Source: Ascarosepion bandense (taxonomy: Eukaryota > Mollusca > Cephalopoda > Sepiida > Sepiidae). From it: DNA of 64,000 nucleotides. This document shows, piece after piece, positions 44,930-54,596 of the stretch. The notes beneath the pieces were generated by a model, which was given only the letters and a program-made list of their open reading frames with translations, ran no database searches and had not been told where the DNA came from. Both the position numbers and the translations under genes were made by a program. The stretch lies in contig JBBBDQ010000350.1 in assembly GCA_037127315.1 (NCBI GenBank), positions 6,426,726 through 6,490,725 of the forward strand, given 5' to 3'. The number at the start of each line of letters is the position of its first letter. The stretch's first letter is position 1.

Positions 44930-45125
44930 ACCAGTCAATCGAGCCTTTTACTCCATTGGTTATCTTTTTTTCTGGCTATGTTTCTTGTCCACTTCTATTT
45001 TGCCATTGAGTATTAACCATTTTCAATCTGAGGTTTACCCCTACCATTGCCCTTTCCATTAATTTTAGTGGGTTTCTAATGCCATACGATGTCAGAACTC
45101 AAACGGAAACACTCACTCCGAAATC
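44930..45125 (+). repeat. Local direct repeat, copy 1
   Basis: cttttactccattggtt, ggctatgtttcttgtccac, accattgccctttccatt and gtgggtttctaatgccata recur in the same orientation at 47101-47298. Confidence 0.65.
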
Positions 45126-45404
45126 CACAGATCATATGACAAAAAGAAACCTTAATTTCATCCCGGCTTTGCAAACCCACTTCTAAAATATCAGGTTCAT
45201 AAAACATCTTTTCTAAACAATCCAAAAAAGTCAACCCAGTTTTCACAGCAGCTGTTTCTGGGCCACTGACCTACTATAAATCCAACACTGATTTCACACA
45301 CGACTTGACATTAGCTATGGACCCCACACCAGGTAAGCTTAACCAGGTCACCAGCAGTGATACCAAGGCAATTCTCTTCAGCCAGCAATGAAACACTTCA
45401 CCAT

Positions 45405-45780
45405 TTCTTCTTTTATATGCTATGTCTTTTCAGGACATAGGCGATCATGAACCTCCATTTACCCCTATCAATTGTTGCTTTTAACACATTTTCTCTTTGT
45501 TTCTTGCTCCTGCTTCGCAATATACTGGTTCAATCCCCTCAAGTATATCTCACATTGCTTTCCCCTATCTCTCTTGCCCTCTATCCGTCCTGTGAGTATT
45601 AGATTCTCCAAGCCCTCCTTCCTCATTACGTGTCCCAGAAATATCAGCTGTCTGTTCCTGATGTTAAATAAAAGTTTTCATTTTGTTTGAATCCTCTCCA
45701 AAACCTTGTCATTCCTCACATGTTCGGTCCATGGTATACTCACCATCCTTCTGTAGAACCACAACTCTGTTGCTGAATTG
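45405..45780 (-). pseudogene. RTE-like LINE C-terminus, minus strand
   Basis: Minus-strand reading gives ELWFYRRMVSIPWTEHV, RNDKVLERIQTK, a stop, then NIRNRQLIFLGHVMRKEG, LENLILTGRIEGKRDRGK and a Lys-rich end. This is the same C-terminal module as 17.5-17.8 kb, including the 3' UTR words gatcgcctatgtcctga and ataaaagaagaaa. Strongly 5' truncated. Confidence 0.8.
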
Positions 45781-46067
45781 ATTGCAGTAATTTGTGGAAT
45801 ATTTCTCCTACAAGTCTATCTCACTTTATTAAATGTGTGTTGATTTTCTCCACATGTTTATCTTGGCTACTAACTTGGATTATATGTTGAAAAAAAATCT
45901 CAGTCTCCTATGAATGATATATGATATCCTGTAATAAGGAAATAATCAAACCTTGGGAAATTAAAAAAAAATGATCTAATATCAGGAAATTAAAAAAAGA
46001 TTTACTTATCTTGAATCATGTCTTAGCTCCATTTGTTGTTTTGTCATATGTATATATATATAGATAT

Positions 46068-46300
46068 AGTCATCCGCAGACAGATCTGTTTTACTGTATC
46101 ACAGCTAATCAGCACAGTTAGACATCCGATTGCTTTTACCCAGTATTGAAAATCGACTGAATTCGTGTCAGTCAGCTATTCTACCTCTGAGCTAGGGCTG
46201 CTGAGTAGAAGAAGGCAGACTTTTAGTATGTAATATACCATGTAAATATACGTCAGTAGTTAGAGTGTTCTAATTCATTACTGAATGAATGATGCGTTCC
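46068..46300 (-). repeat. SINE-C, minus strand
   Basis: Plus strand starts catccgcagacagatctg and runs to attactgaatgaatgatgcg, the inverse of 39150-39395, bounded by (ta)n on both sides. Confidence 0.7.
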
Positions 46301-46317
46301 CATATATATATATATAT

Positions 46318-47062
46318 ACTAGCAGTATAGCCCAGTGTTGCTCGGGTGTAATGAAAGCTTTAAAACTAATCCATGATCCTGGAGCTCAGACTCTTTGGAT
46401 GTTGGCACGAAAGACTAAAAAGCAATAGTTGTTTCCAGTTAAAGCGAAACCGTAGACTGAAAAAAAAATGAATGGATGTAAGTTAAATTTTGATTTCCTG
46501 GTATCAATATCAAATAAGTTTTTTTCATTGTAAACTGAATTTTGAAGGCTAAATAAGTTCTCTGAGTAAATGGTATCATGGCTGAGACTAAGAACTACAA
46601 TTATACCTACTTAGAGCCAAACTCAAAGCAAAAACTAAAATAAAAGGGCTGAAAAAAATACAGATATACAGGCAGATAAACAGACACACACACAAACATC
46701 TTGCCTTTTATATATATATATATATATTATTGATTGTCTGCACTATTGTAAGAACTGCAACCTTGAAACTTCTGATTATTGTTTCTTATGTCTTTGTCTA
46801 TCAGTGTATCAAATTTAATTAAAATCGGACCACTCCTATAACCCAATTTTTTCGATTATCAAATTTCAATATTTATCAAGGATACCTCAACATAAAACCT
46901 AGCTAAGAACACTCACAGACACTTATAGTACAACTGTGTAAATTTTCAAGAAAATCGGTTCAGCCATTTCGGAGTCAATAGGTAATGGACACACACACAC
47001 ACACACAGACACACACACACACACACACACAGAGACAAAGTTCCATTTATAAATAAGTTTAG
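46318..47062 (+). repeat. Family Q repeat, copy 4
   Basis: Starts agcagtatagcccagtgttg after (ta)n, has internal (ta)n at 46711-46728 and (ca)n near 46988, and ends ttataaataagtttag. This is the longest copy. Confidence 0.75.
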
Positions 47063-47100
47063 ATTTAGATAGATTAGATTAGATCGATAGATATATATAT

Positions 47101-47298
47101 ATGGGACCACACAAACAAGCCTTTTACTCCATTGGTTCTCTTTTCTTCTGGCTATGCTTCGTGTCTACTTCTATTTTGTCATTGAATATTAACCATTTTC
47201 TAATCAGGTTTACCCCTACCATTGCTCTTTCCATTAATTTTGGTGGGTTTCTAATGCCATAATTTGTCAGAACTCAAACAGAAATGCTCACTCCAAAA
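47101..47298 (+). repeat. Local direct repeat, copy 2
   Basis: See 44930-45125. The segment between the two copies contains the LINE, SINE-C and Q copies. Confidence 0.65.
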
Positions 47299-47533
47299 TC
47301 CAGATGCGATATAAATCACACCTGGAAGCAAAGCCTCTGATTGAGAGACCGGAGGTTTTGAGGAGTGTAGAACCATCTCTTGAGGGCTGTTGTTATCGTC
47401 CCAGCTATGCGTAAATATTAAAACCAAAACAATCTAAATATATTTGTACATGTGAATAAGCTTATTTGTGTGTTATATTTTTATATCTGTTAGTATTAGT
47501 GTGTATATATACGCGTGTATATATGCATATATG

Positions 47534-47539
<6 letters not shown>

Positions 47540-47588
<49 letters not shown>
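47540..47588. repeat. (TA)n microsatellite
   Basis: The longest pure ta run in this part. Confidence 0.9.
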
Positions 47589-47590
<2 letters not shown>

Positions 47591-48299
47591 TAATTTTGTT
47601 ATTACAATGGTTTAAAAAAGCATTATATGACTACACAAAATTTTTCATGTTTCAGAACAATATTGTTTTTCTTCATGGTGAAAATTATTTATTTTAAAAA
47701 ATGTAAGATAAATTCATAGTTATTCAGAAAATTAAGGAGGGGTGGTTGGAGGAAGTTAAACAATATGATTGTGGGTGTGCAAGTATTACTCAATCAAAAG
47801 TGAGAATTAGGTTGAACTATAGAGTTAAACATTTAGTTTGTGGTTGGAGTTATGAAAACCAAATAAATATTGTGTGGCTCCTTAGTTTTAATAAAATAAT
47901 CTTTAAGTAATATCAAAGCACAAGTTATAAATGGACATTATAATTAATTAAATTTGAAAAAGGAAAGATTTCTCTTTAAAATTTAATTAGTTATAATATC
48001 ACCCTTTCCTCCTCACTTTCTCCCTTGCCACTTCTTCCTCAAACATGAAAAAAAAATCACCTTTCTTTTCATCTTAACAAACAAGGACTGCAAAAACTTT
48101 AACACTTACACTCTGAATAAATTTATTTTGTAAAAAAAAAACACAAAAATAAAAATTTCTTATATTTTTATATTTTAACAAGTTTTTTGCCTTTTTCTTT
48201 GTAGTGGGTTGATTCAGACCCACAAAATAATTTGTGATCAACCGACATGTGGAACAAGTACACACACTGTGACAAACAATAACGACAAAAGTTTGTTGC

Positions 48300-49000
48300 T
48301 ATGAAGATGATAACAAACAAACTTTTCAACAACTCAATCAAAGTTGGTGACATGAAGCTGTCCCAGCTTTTGAGAAAGATTTGAGTGATGTCAGCTAACA
48401 ATTTGATATCTGGTAGAGTGCTCAAAATAAAAACTATAGACAGACCAGCTTCATGCCTATACGACACAAGATTTGGCATCGAAAGAGCTAAACATTGCTC
48501 ATTTAGCAGAAATCATAGATCAGATCCATGACAACAACAAAAACAACAACAACCCGAGATAACAACTTACAACTACACAAGCAAACTGCCACCAGACAAG
48601 CAAGAGAGATTATCTCGGATAGAAGAGAAAATGACTGAGATGACATTTCAACTCCAAAGTCTGGCAAAGCAAAAAAGTTAGCCTTTTTTTCACTCTCATT
48701 TTCATGATAAACACTGTTTTCAGTCACAATGTCAAGATAGCTAGATCCCGAGATCAACGTGACAATGATAAATGTTGGTATCACTATAAATTTGCAAAAC
48801 ATGCACAAAAGGGCAGTGAGATATTTACTTTCAAACAAACTCCCCAGTCTATAGTGACAATGACTGTTGCTGGAAAAAACAAGGTCATCTATTCCACATC
48901 CATGATAAAATTCACAGATATCTAATTTTAGTCAATCTATGAGCAGAAATCTGTGTCATACCACAATTTTTGCTATAAAGCGAAAGATCATCCTTAACCT
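48300..49000 (+). pseudogene. Gypsy-type gag-protease relic
   Basis: Plus-strand frames, broken by shifts, give in order: KVGDMKLSQLLRKI near 48340 (a capsid C-terminal hallmark of Mag-like Gypsy gag), SRIEEKMTEMTFQLQSLAKQ near 48610-48670 (gag coiled segment), and CWYHYKFAKHAQK near 48775-48815 (linker before protease; usual form C-YH-KFG--A-KC). A protease-active-site-like AEICVIP follows near 48938, where the normal DTGA has become N-L-W-A. Reverse transcriptase and RNase H are absent; an integrase scrap of the same orientation is at 50184. The minus frames 48168-48838 are antisense to this relic. Confidence 0.7.
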
Positions 49001-49149
49001 TAAAAACCACCATCATTACACAGACTTATATGTCACAGCTTTCTGCTCCTGTTTGTCAGGATTTAAACAAAGAGACGACCTTGACCTCTTCTTTCCCATT
49101 ACACTGAAAATCAGCAGCGAACAGAACACGTCTACATTCCAACCCCGGA

Positions 49150-49380
49150 GCCATTCCTGACAGCCACTGACAACATTCCAGCCTGTGACAATTGCTGATG
49201 ACATCCCTGCCAAATGCTGATGGCATTCGTGTCAAATCGCTGACAACATCTTAGCCTGTGACATTCCTGACAACTGCTGACGAAGTTCCTGCCAACTGCT
49301 GACGATATTCCTGCCGACCACTGATGACGTCCCTGGCAGACACTGATGACATTCCAACCTACAGCTGTTCCCAATTTCCT
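49150..49380. repeat. Degenerate minisatellite, about 20-25 bp unit
   Basis: About ten variants of gctgatgacattcctgcc occur head to tail (e.g. gctgacgatattcctgccg, actgatgacgtccctggca). The minus frame 49132-49374 is its translation. Confidence 0.7.
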
Positions 49381-49825
49381 ACTGTTTGCTCATCATTTTT
49401 ATTCATAATAAAAATCAATGTTTGATTACTTCTACATCATTGCTTTTGTCACTTCATTGTCTTTGCTGTTTTCACACAAAAGTTTGTTGGGGTCGACATC
49501 CTTATTGAAGCCATGCAAAATATTTCCCATCATTTTTTATGGTTTATCACACCCAAAAAGATGAGCTACACACAGACTCATCAGTGATCATTTTGTTTGG
49601 CTGAACATGAGCCAGGATATTCAGTAATGGTTTGTTTTTGTTTTATGGCATGTCAACCTTAGTGGGTCATTTATTGCCAACTAAATTTTATTTATTTATT
49701 GCTGGTAATACCTTTTTCTTTCAACAATTTATTGTTGTTTTTATATAAGTTTTGTGTCTAGTAATACTTTTTTCTTTTCCAGTCTCAAGATTCATTGAGA
49801 TTTGTTTTTAAGGGCAGGGTCTCCA

Positions 49826-49990
49826 AGTCCTACCCTTCTTATTTAACCCATAACTGGAGGGAAGGAATGGATAAATATCTTTCCCAAGGGTACCAGTGCT
49901 TAAGTGAATGCAGGGTATTCAACTGGAATTCGAACTCGGCTCACTGATTTCTCTTTCTGAGTCGATATCCACTGCACCACAACACACATC
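49826..49990 (-). repeat. SINE-A head, truncated
   Basis: Minus-strand tgtgttgtggtgcagtgg head, gagttcgaattccagttg and acccttgggaaagatattt; it stops after the agttatgggttaaataag block. Confidence 0.7.
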
Positions 49991-50001
49991 CATCACTAAA
50001 C

Positions 50002-50082
50002 GCTTACAGCACCTGGTATTCCCAAGCGGTCAGCCATCTAAGTACTGACCAGGCTCAACGTTGCTTAACTTCGGTGATCGAG
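50002..50082 (-). rRNA. 5S rRNA fragment (5'-truncated pseudogene or 5S-derived repeat)
   Basis: The minus strand reads ctcgatcaccgaagttaagc, then aacgttgagcctggtcagta, cttagatggctgaccgcttg and ggaataccaggtgctgtaagc-like end. This follows the 3' two thirds of animal 5S rRNA, including the internal control region, with several substitutions (e.g. in the box C segment). The first about 40 bases of 5S are missing, so it is not a functional gene. It sits 11 bases from the head of a truncated SINE-A; whether the two moved together is unknown. Confidence 0.8.
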
Positions 50083-50183
50083 TGAGAATTCAGTAATGGA
50101 CACAAAGTTGCAATAAATGTCAGAAACACAAGATAAATTGACATATAAAATTACTACCAGGAAATTTCAACAGACCCTATGGA

Positions 50184-50443
50184 AGATTTACTGGCTTGTA
50201 TATTGACATTGTTAAGCTGCTTCCCAATGCTAATGGATTCAGCTACTTGCTTACAGTAGTGGATCCTTTTTGTAGATTGTCTGCCAAATCAAGGACATTT
50301 CATGAGAAACCGTTATCAAAACCATCCTGGAGCAATGAATCACAAGATATTGTGTACCTTTAGTCATTACAACTGACAGAGAGGCACAGTTTCAATCTGT
50401 GTTGTTCCAAGAAATTGTGAACTCACTGGGCGTTAAACAATAA
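50184..50443 (+). pseudogene. Gypsy-type integrase core relic
   Basis: Translation gives RFTGLYIDIVKLLPNANGF, then SYLLTVVDPFCRL (first catalytic Asp in the I-D-I-V segment). After a frameshift near 50283 come KDIS, ETVIKTILE, RYCVPLVITTDREAQFQS (second catalytic Asp in T-T-D-R) and VLFQEIVNSLGVK. The glutamate region is not reached. Together with 48300-49000 this suggests one Gypsy element whose polymerase segment was lost or replaced. Confidence 0.8.
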
Positions 50444-50454
50444 AACATAAACAT

Positions 50455-50830
50455 ATTTTTGAGTTTGAGTTTGAGTTTTGTTTAATGGCATATCAACACC
50501 TCTGTGGGTTATTTAACACCAAAAAGGTGGGGTTTTAAGGTATTTTTTTAAATGTTCATTTATGGTGAGAAGGTTGATTTAGTCAGATTTTGATGAAAAT
50601 TTTTAATTTTCTTCAATTTCTATAAAAGTTTATTTTTATACTGTCACAGTGTTTTGACTCCAGTTTGGGGGATAACTATTTGCCTATAGCTGGGACCCTA
50701 ACAAGTGCTACCACTCTGGGTCAGGGTGGACCTGGGAACAACAGCAATTAAGAGGTGGTTCCATGCTCCTCATAACCTCCCAATTTCTGTGGGATGCAGT
50801 TTACCATCATACCCAGGACCACATAAACAT
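50455..50830 (+). repeat. Family K repeat, copy 2
   Basis: Aligned with 13326-13700: catatcaacacctctgtggg, ttatttttatactgtca, gcctatagctgggac/cctaacaagtg, cctgggaacaacagc and catcatacccaggac. Preceded by a small gagttt repeat (50460-50478). Confidence 0.65.
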
Positions 50831-50989
50831 ATAAAAAAAATACATTAACATAAAGACATACCCAGTCTATCATAAGCTCACTACTGCTAACAGGGCTTCT
50901 ACACTTGGGAAGTTTGCTCTGGCAAAGACTTTGGTGTTAGGGACATTATCTTTCTACAAGATATGCCTCATGTAGCATAAATGGCGGCA

Positions 50990-51070
50990 TTGCAAATTTG
51001 TCAAGCATATATCCCCGTGGTATAATGGTGAAGGATGCATGTCATGGTTGAGATGCAGAACCACTCAGTA
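50990..51070 (+). repeat. Possible tRNA-like head
   Basis: ccccgtggtataatggtgaa resembles an A-box region, with ggttgagatgcagaacc as a poor B-box. No cloverleaf was drawn; weak. Confidence 0.25.
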
Positions 51071-51360
51071 GACCTTGCATTTGTTGACTTGACATTATAA
51101 ACATCTTGGTGCTTTTCATTATTTCTCTGTTTCTGCACAATTAATTCTTCCCTATTGTTACACATCATTTTCTTTTGTTTTCACAGCTTTTTTGTTTAAT
51201 GCTATTTTTCGTCCCAGGCATAATTATAATTGGACTTCATCCAGTTCTTCACTTTCATGTTTTATGTTCCTTTTCATAACCGTCATGACTTATGTTTCAT
51301 TTCAATCCATTCGAAAAACATATATTGATCTTTCTCATGTATATTTCTGTATTGTAACTA

Positions 51361-52031
51361 TTAGGTTGTCCCAAAGGTTCATAAACACTTGCAAAAAATT
51401 GAAATTTTACTCGCAAAAACAACAAAAATTATTGCTCAAAATAAAGACCATCATTTTCCAAGGTTTTCTGCCATTGATCCGCAAGCTTTCGGATCTGGTC
51501 AAAGTACCATTCAGCTGGCTTCGAATCAAAGAATTCTTGACATGCTTCCTCGACTTCATCAAACGAGTTGAATCAGCAACCCTTCAGATTGTGTTGCATT
51601 GAGCAGAAAAGGTCGTAATCTGATGGAGCACAGTCAGGACTGTAGGCTGGATGTGGCAGAACCTCAACACCGTCCAGTTCTTCAAACTTGTCTTTGGTCT
51701 TCCTGGCAGTGTGCGGCTTGGCATTGTCCTGCTGCATCAAAGCGTGCTTTCAGTTGATCAGAGCCGGGTACTTTTGCTTCAACTTTTTGTAGACCTGCTC
51801 AAGTTGCTGACAGTAAAGTTCAACACTGATGGCACAACAATTCGGAACCAAATCAAAATGCATGTTTCCTTCAAAGTTCCACCAAACACACAACATGACT
51901 TTCTTGCTAAATCGATCTTGTTTTGGAACCAACGGTGTCTCTTGCCCTTTCTGAACCCATCATTTGTTTTGATTGTGCTGGACCAGATAGATCCATTTTG
52001 CAAGTGTTTACAAACATTTGGGACAACCTAA
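51361..52031 (-). mobile_element. Non-autonomous mariner element, 671 bp, TA target duplication
   Basis: Ends ttaggttgtcccaaa ... (51361) and its inverse tttgggacaacctaa (52031) form imperfect 36-bp terminal inverted repeats, flanked by TA at 51359-51360 and 52032-52033. The minus strand encodes the C-terminal two thirds of a mariner transposase: KWIYLV, WVQKGQETPLVPKQDRFSKK, LCVWWNFEG, MQQDNAKPHTA (second catalytic Asp), LPHPAYSPDCAPSDYDLF (third catalytic Asp) and QKTLENDG near the C-terminus. The N-terminal DNA-binding half and the first catalytic Asp are deleted, and stops interrupt it (before W-V-Q-K and before K-H-A-L-M). The frames listed on the plus strand here are antisense. Confidence 0.9.
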
Positions 52032-52400
52032 TATTTACATTGTTTGGATTGTTGTTCTCATCTTTACTCCCACATTCATGAAGTTTTGGCCATTGTAAGC
52101 CCCAGCCTTCTTCAGATGACATGTGTTATTATTTTTATCCACAAGGGTAGATTGCTTTAATTCCCTGTACTATGTTTTTGGATATCTCAGTTTTTAGTTA
52201 ATTTCTCTTGATAAATTTCCAGGTATTTTGTTCTCTTCGTGTGGCTAGGTATTGAAATTGTAACTCCTTTGGTCAAGTCATCTTTAGATCAATTAACCAA
52301 TGCTTTTATTCATTGAGCCATTCAAGAGAAAACTAAAATCCACATCATATCCAGAAAAGGCATGGCATGTGGAACTAGAACAATCTATCCCTGTAGACTG
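52032..52400 (-). repeat. Family T copy abutting the mariner
   Basis: tatttacattgtttggattg, ttgttctcatcttta, ttttggccattgtaagcc, ccagccttcttcagatgac and gggtagattgctttaattcc follow the order of 31200-31400. The mariner sits exactly at the terminal tatttaca of this T element. Confidence 0.65.
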
Positions 52401-52799
52401 AATAAAAGGTTCAATTTTGTTTTTTCTCTCAGTATGACACTGACAACATATTTAGCTTCATGCTATCTTTGATATCTCTATATTTAAAAACAAATAAATT
52501 AAAAATATGTCAGATTTAATCTGTTCCATAATGGATTTCTTAAAAATTTCATAAATAATTTGTCTTCGTTTACAATTGGATACGAAACAGAGTAGATATG
52601 AATATTTTGAAAAATCGGCAAAGATGTGTTCAAAAGCACTATTTGAGCTTTGTCAGATCAAGAAGTATCAGATAGATGATGGATTTTCTTAGGAGATGCA
52701 GGTTTGAATTCTACCAGAGGATGCATATTTTTCTAACACAATTTTCTCAGTTATTCATGCCAGTAGATGTAAATAAATATGCTGTTTAATAATAAAAAA

Positions 52800-52802
<3 letters not shown>

Positions 52803-52833
<31 letters not shown>
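52803..52833. repeat. (TA)n microsatellite
   Basis: Pure ta run. Confidence 0.9.
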
Positions 52834-52836
<3 letters not shown>

Positions 52837-52963
52837 TTTGTAGCTGGCAGGAATCCTGATTAGCTCTTTCAGTAGAGTGGAATGGAGCAGCCTGTCTCAA
52901 TTTCAAGCAAAGCGTAGAGAAGACTGACAGCAAAGGCCGGTTCTTTTGGGTTTATATTGCAGT

Positions 52964-53049
52964 CTGTATATCTATACGAAGAACAACCTATCTCAGAAGA
53001 GAAAATATTCTCCTCTGAGATAGGTTGTTCTTTGTATAGATATATACAG
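52964..53049. other. Long hairpin (about 34-bp near-perfect stem, 86 nt)
   Basis: The left arm ctgtatatctatacgaagaa, then caacctatctcaga, is mirrored by tctgagataggttgttc, then tttgtatagatatatacag. An ag/cc internal loop, a 4-bp agaa/ttct stem and an aata loop close it. One mismatch and one 2-base length difference are seen in the stem. Could be a miniature fold-back element or a hairpin-RNA precursor; nothing here decides. Confidence 0.7.
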
Positions 53050-53105
53050 ATAACTGCAAAAAACTGCAAAAAAAGTAAGAAAAATATTTATGGGATTAGC
53101 AGGAG

Positions 53106-53107
<2 letters not shown>

Positions 53108-53137
<30 letters not shown>

Positions 53138-53152
53138 TGTGTGTGTGTGTGA
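53108..53152. repeat. (GA)n(GT)n microsatellite
   Basis: ga repeats grade into gt repeats at about 53138. A separate (ga)n is at 53261-53274. Confidence 0.9.
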
Positions 53153-53724
53153 GTTGCATGCAACATGGTTTGGTGAAATGAACCAATCAACCTACCCAAG
53201 GAAAGTTTTCATTTCTAAAAAAGATGCTCCTTGTTATTGCTACTACATGTTTTAAAAGAAAGAGAGAGAGAGAGATCTTTTGTTTTATAGCATCGATTGC
53301 CACCTCACAGCATTAAGCAAATCCTTAAGCAGTAAAGGGGAAGTTGTGGTGATACCAACCGAGCAAAAGCGAAGGACCGGATGTTTGCACTCTTACGACC
53401 AAAAAGCAAATAACCAAAAGTCGTTGGTGCGCACCCCGGCTTCACGCAGATGTTCCGGTTGAAAACTAAAAACTAATTAAATATTAAATTCCAGTTCGCA
53501 AGCCTACGCAAATTTTATTTATCGGCCAACGGGAAGCCCAGAATCAAATACAAGTGTGAATTCCCAAATGATCTGCTGTGATCCAAAAAGATATAAAAAG
53601 CCGATACAGAAAGCATCGCCAGACAGACGCAGATAGAAAGACAGACAGACTCGAGAGAGATGAGAGTAATTAGTATCTCCCCTTGACCCAAGTCAAGCGG
53701 CTTACTATGCTCGCCTCCCTTCAC

Positions 53725-54070
53725 CTCTCCTTTCCTTCTTCGCTGTCTCAAAACTACTTACTGACCTAAGGAGCGGATACATCAAAGACATTCCTTACAT
53801 ACAACGCTCCCACATACCTAAGCATTAATTCTCTTTTCAGCATTTTATTGCCATGAACATTTTAATGTCCGTTGAACCCATATTTAAAGGATTACTTGAA
53901 TTGTAAAAACATTAATTGATATGTGTATATATAAAATGTATTTCTCAACTCAATTTGCTTTTCGTGATTTATAATCTTTTTACGACTTATAGTGGGCTAT
54001 CTACAACGAGTCCAAATTCCGTTAACATACTACTACACTCCTAAAGAACGCCTACCCACTATAAAGTAAT
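53725..54070 (+). repeat. Family S repeat, copy 2
   Basis: Same orientation and block order as 21930-22275, ending acttatagtgggctatctac. The upstream tataaaaagccgat (53591) is a possible TATA-like sequence, raising the option that 53.5-54.07 kb is part of an LTR, but no second LTR is visible. Confidence 0.5.
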
Positions 54071-54194
54071 CCTACACCTTTGTCTGTAGCATCTTTCATT
54101 GCTTCACAGATACAAAAAAAACTGCCCACTACTCAATTCAGCAGATAATCTAATCACTTTGTTAAATAGAAATTTTACTGCTTGTCTAAATTTC

Positions 54195-54535
54195 TTCCTC
54201 AAGGGCACATGTCCCAGTGAATAAAAGCTTTGATTGAATCCAGTGATTTGACCCAAAGAGTTGTGAGTTCAATACTTGACTACTGCAGAGGTGAACATGA
54301 ACTTGGAGAGTTGAATTAAAGAGAGATAACTGATACTGAGACATCTGGAAGAGGCATGGCACATGGAACTAGAACAATCTATCCCAGTAGACGAAATAAA
54401 GGGTTCAGTTCAAGATTCCAATCACCTGATGAAGGCCGGAGTGTACAACAGTCAAAATGTTGTGAATATGGCAACAAAAATGAAGACAAGTGTCTGAACA
54501 ATGTAAATAGTATAAAAAAAATGTTATAGTGTGGG
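54195..54535 (+). mobile_element. Family T element, left flank of the satellite
   Basis: gatttgacccaaagagttgtg, gttcaatacttgactactgc, ggaactagaacaatctatcc, cacctgatgaaggccggag and the 3' end gaatatggcaacaaaaatg/tctgaacaatgtaaatag. The right-flank copy at 62936-63262 is nearly the same. Its 3' end has the reverse-complement sequence of a satellite unit. Confidence 0.75.
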
Positions 54536-54596
54536 TGGTTGTAGTGGCCTTTTTTTTTTAATTAAAAAAAACCAATTTTGGTAAGCAAGAAAACTT

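Noticed and set aside
45472..45690. Plus-strand 72-codon frame resembling a secreted peptide
   Set aside because: Antisense to the RTE-like LINE C-terminus at 45405-45780.
12345..46300. Functional tRNA genes
   Set aside because: A- and B-box-like blocks occur only within dispersed SINE families; I found no stretch that folds as a complete tRNA with acceptor stem.
48168..48838. Two minus-strand frames of 103 and 111 codons with hydrophobic segments, membrane-protein-like
   Set aside because: They lie antisense to recognisable Gypsy gag-protease sequence, which explains the open frames.
51192..52031. Plus-strand frames of 136 and 126 codons
   Set aside because: They are antisense to the mariner transposase relic, whose motifs and terminal repeats are clear on the minus strand.
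53515..54070. Solo LTR
   Set aside because: A TATA-like sequence and a shared family S copy exist, but TG/CA ends and a target duplication could not be defined.
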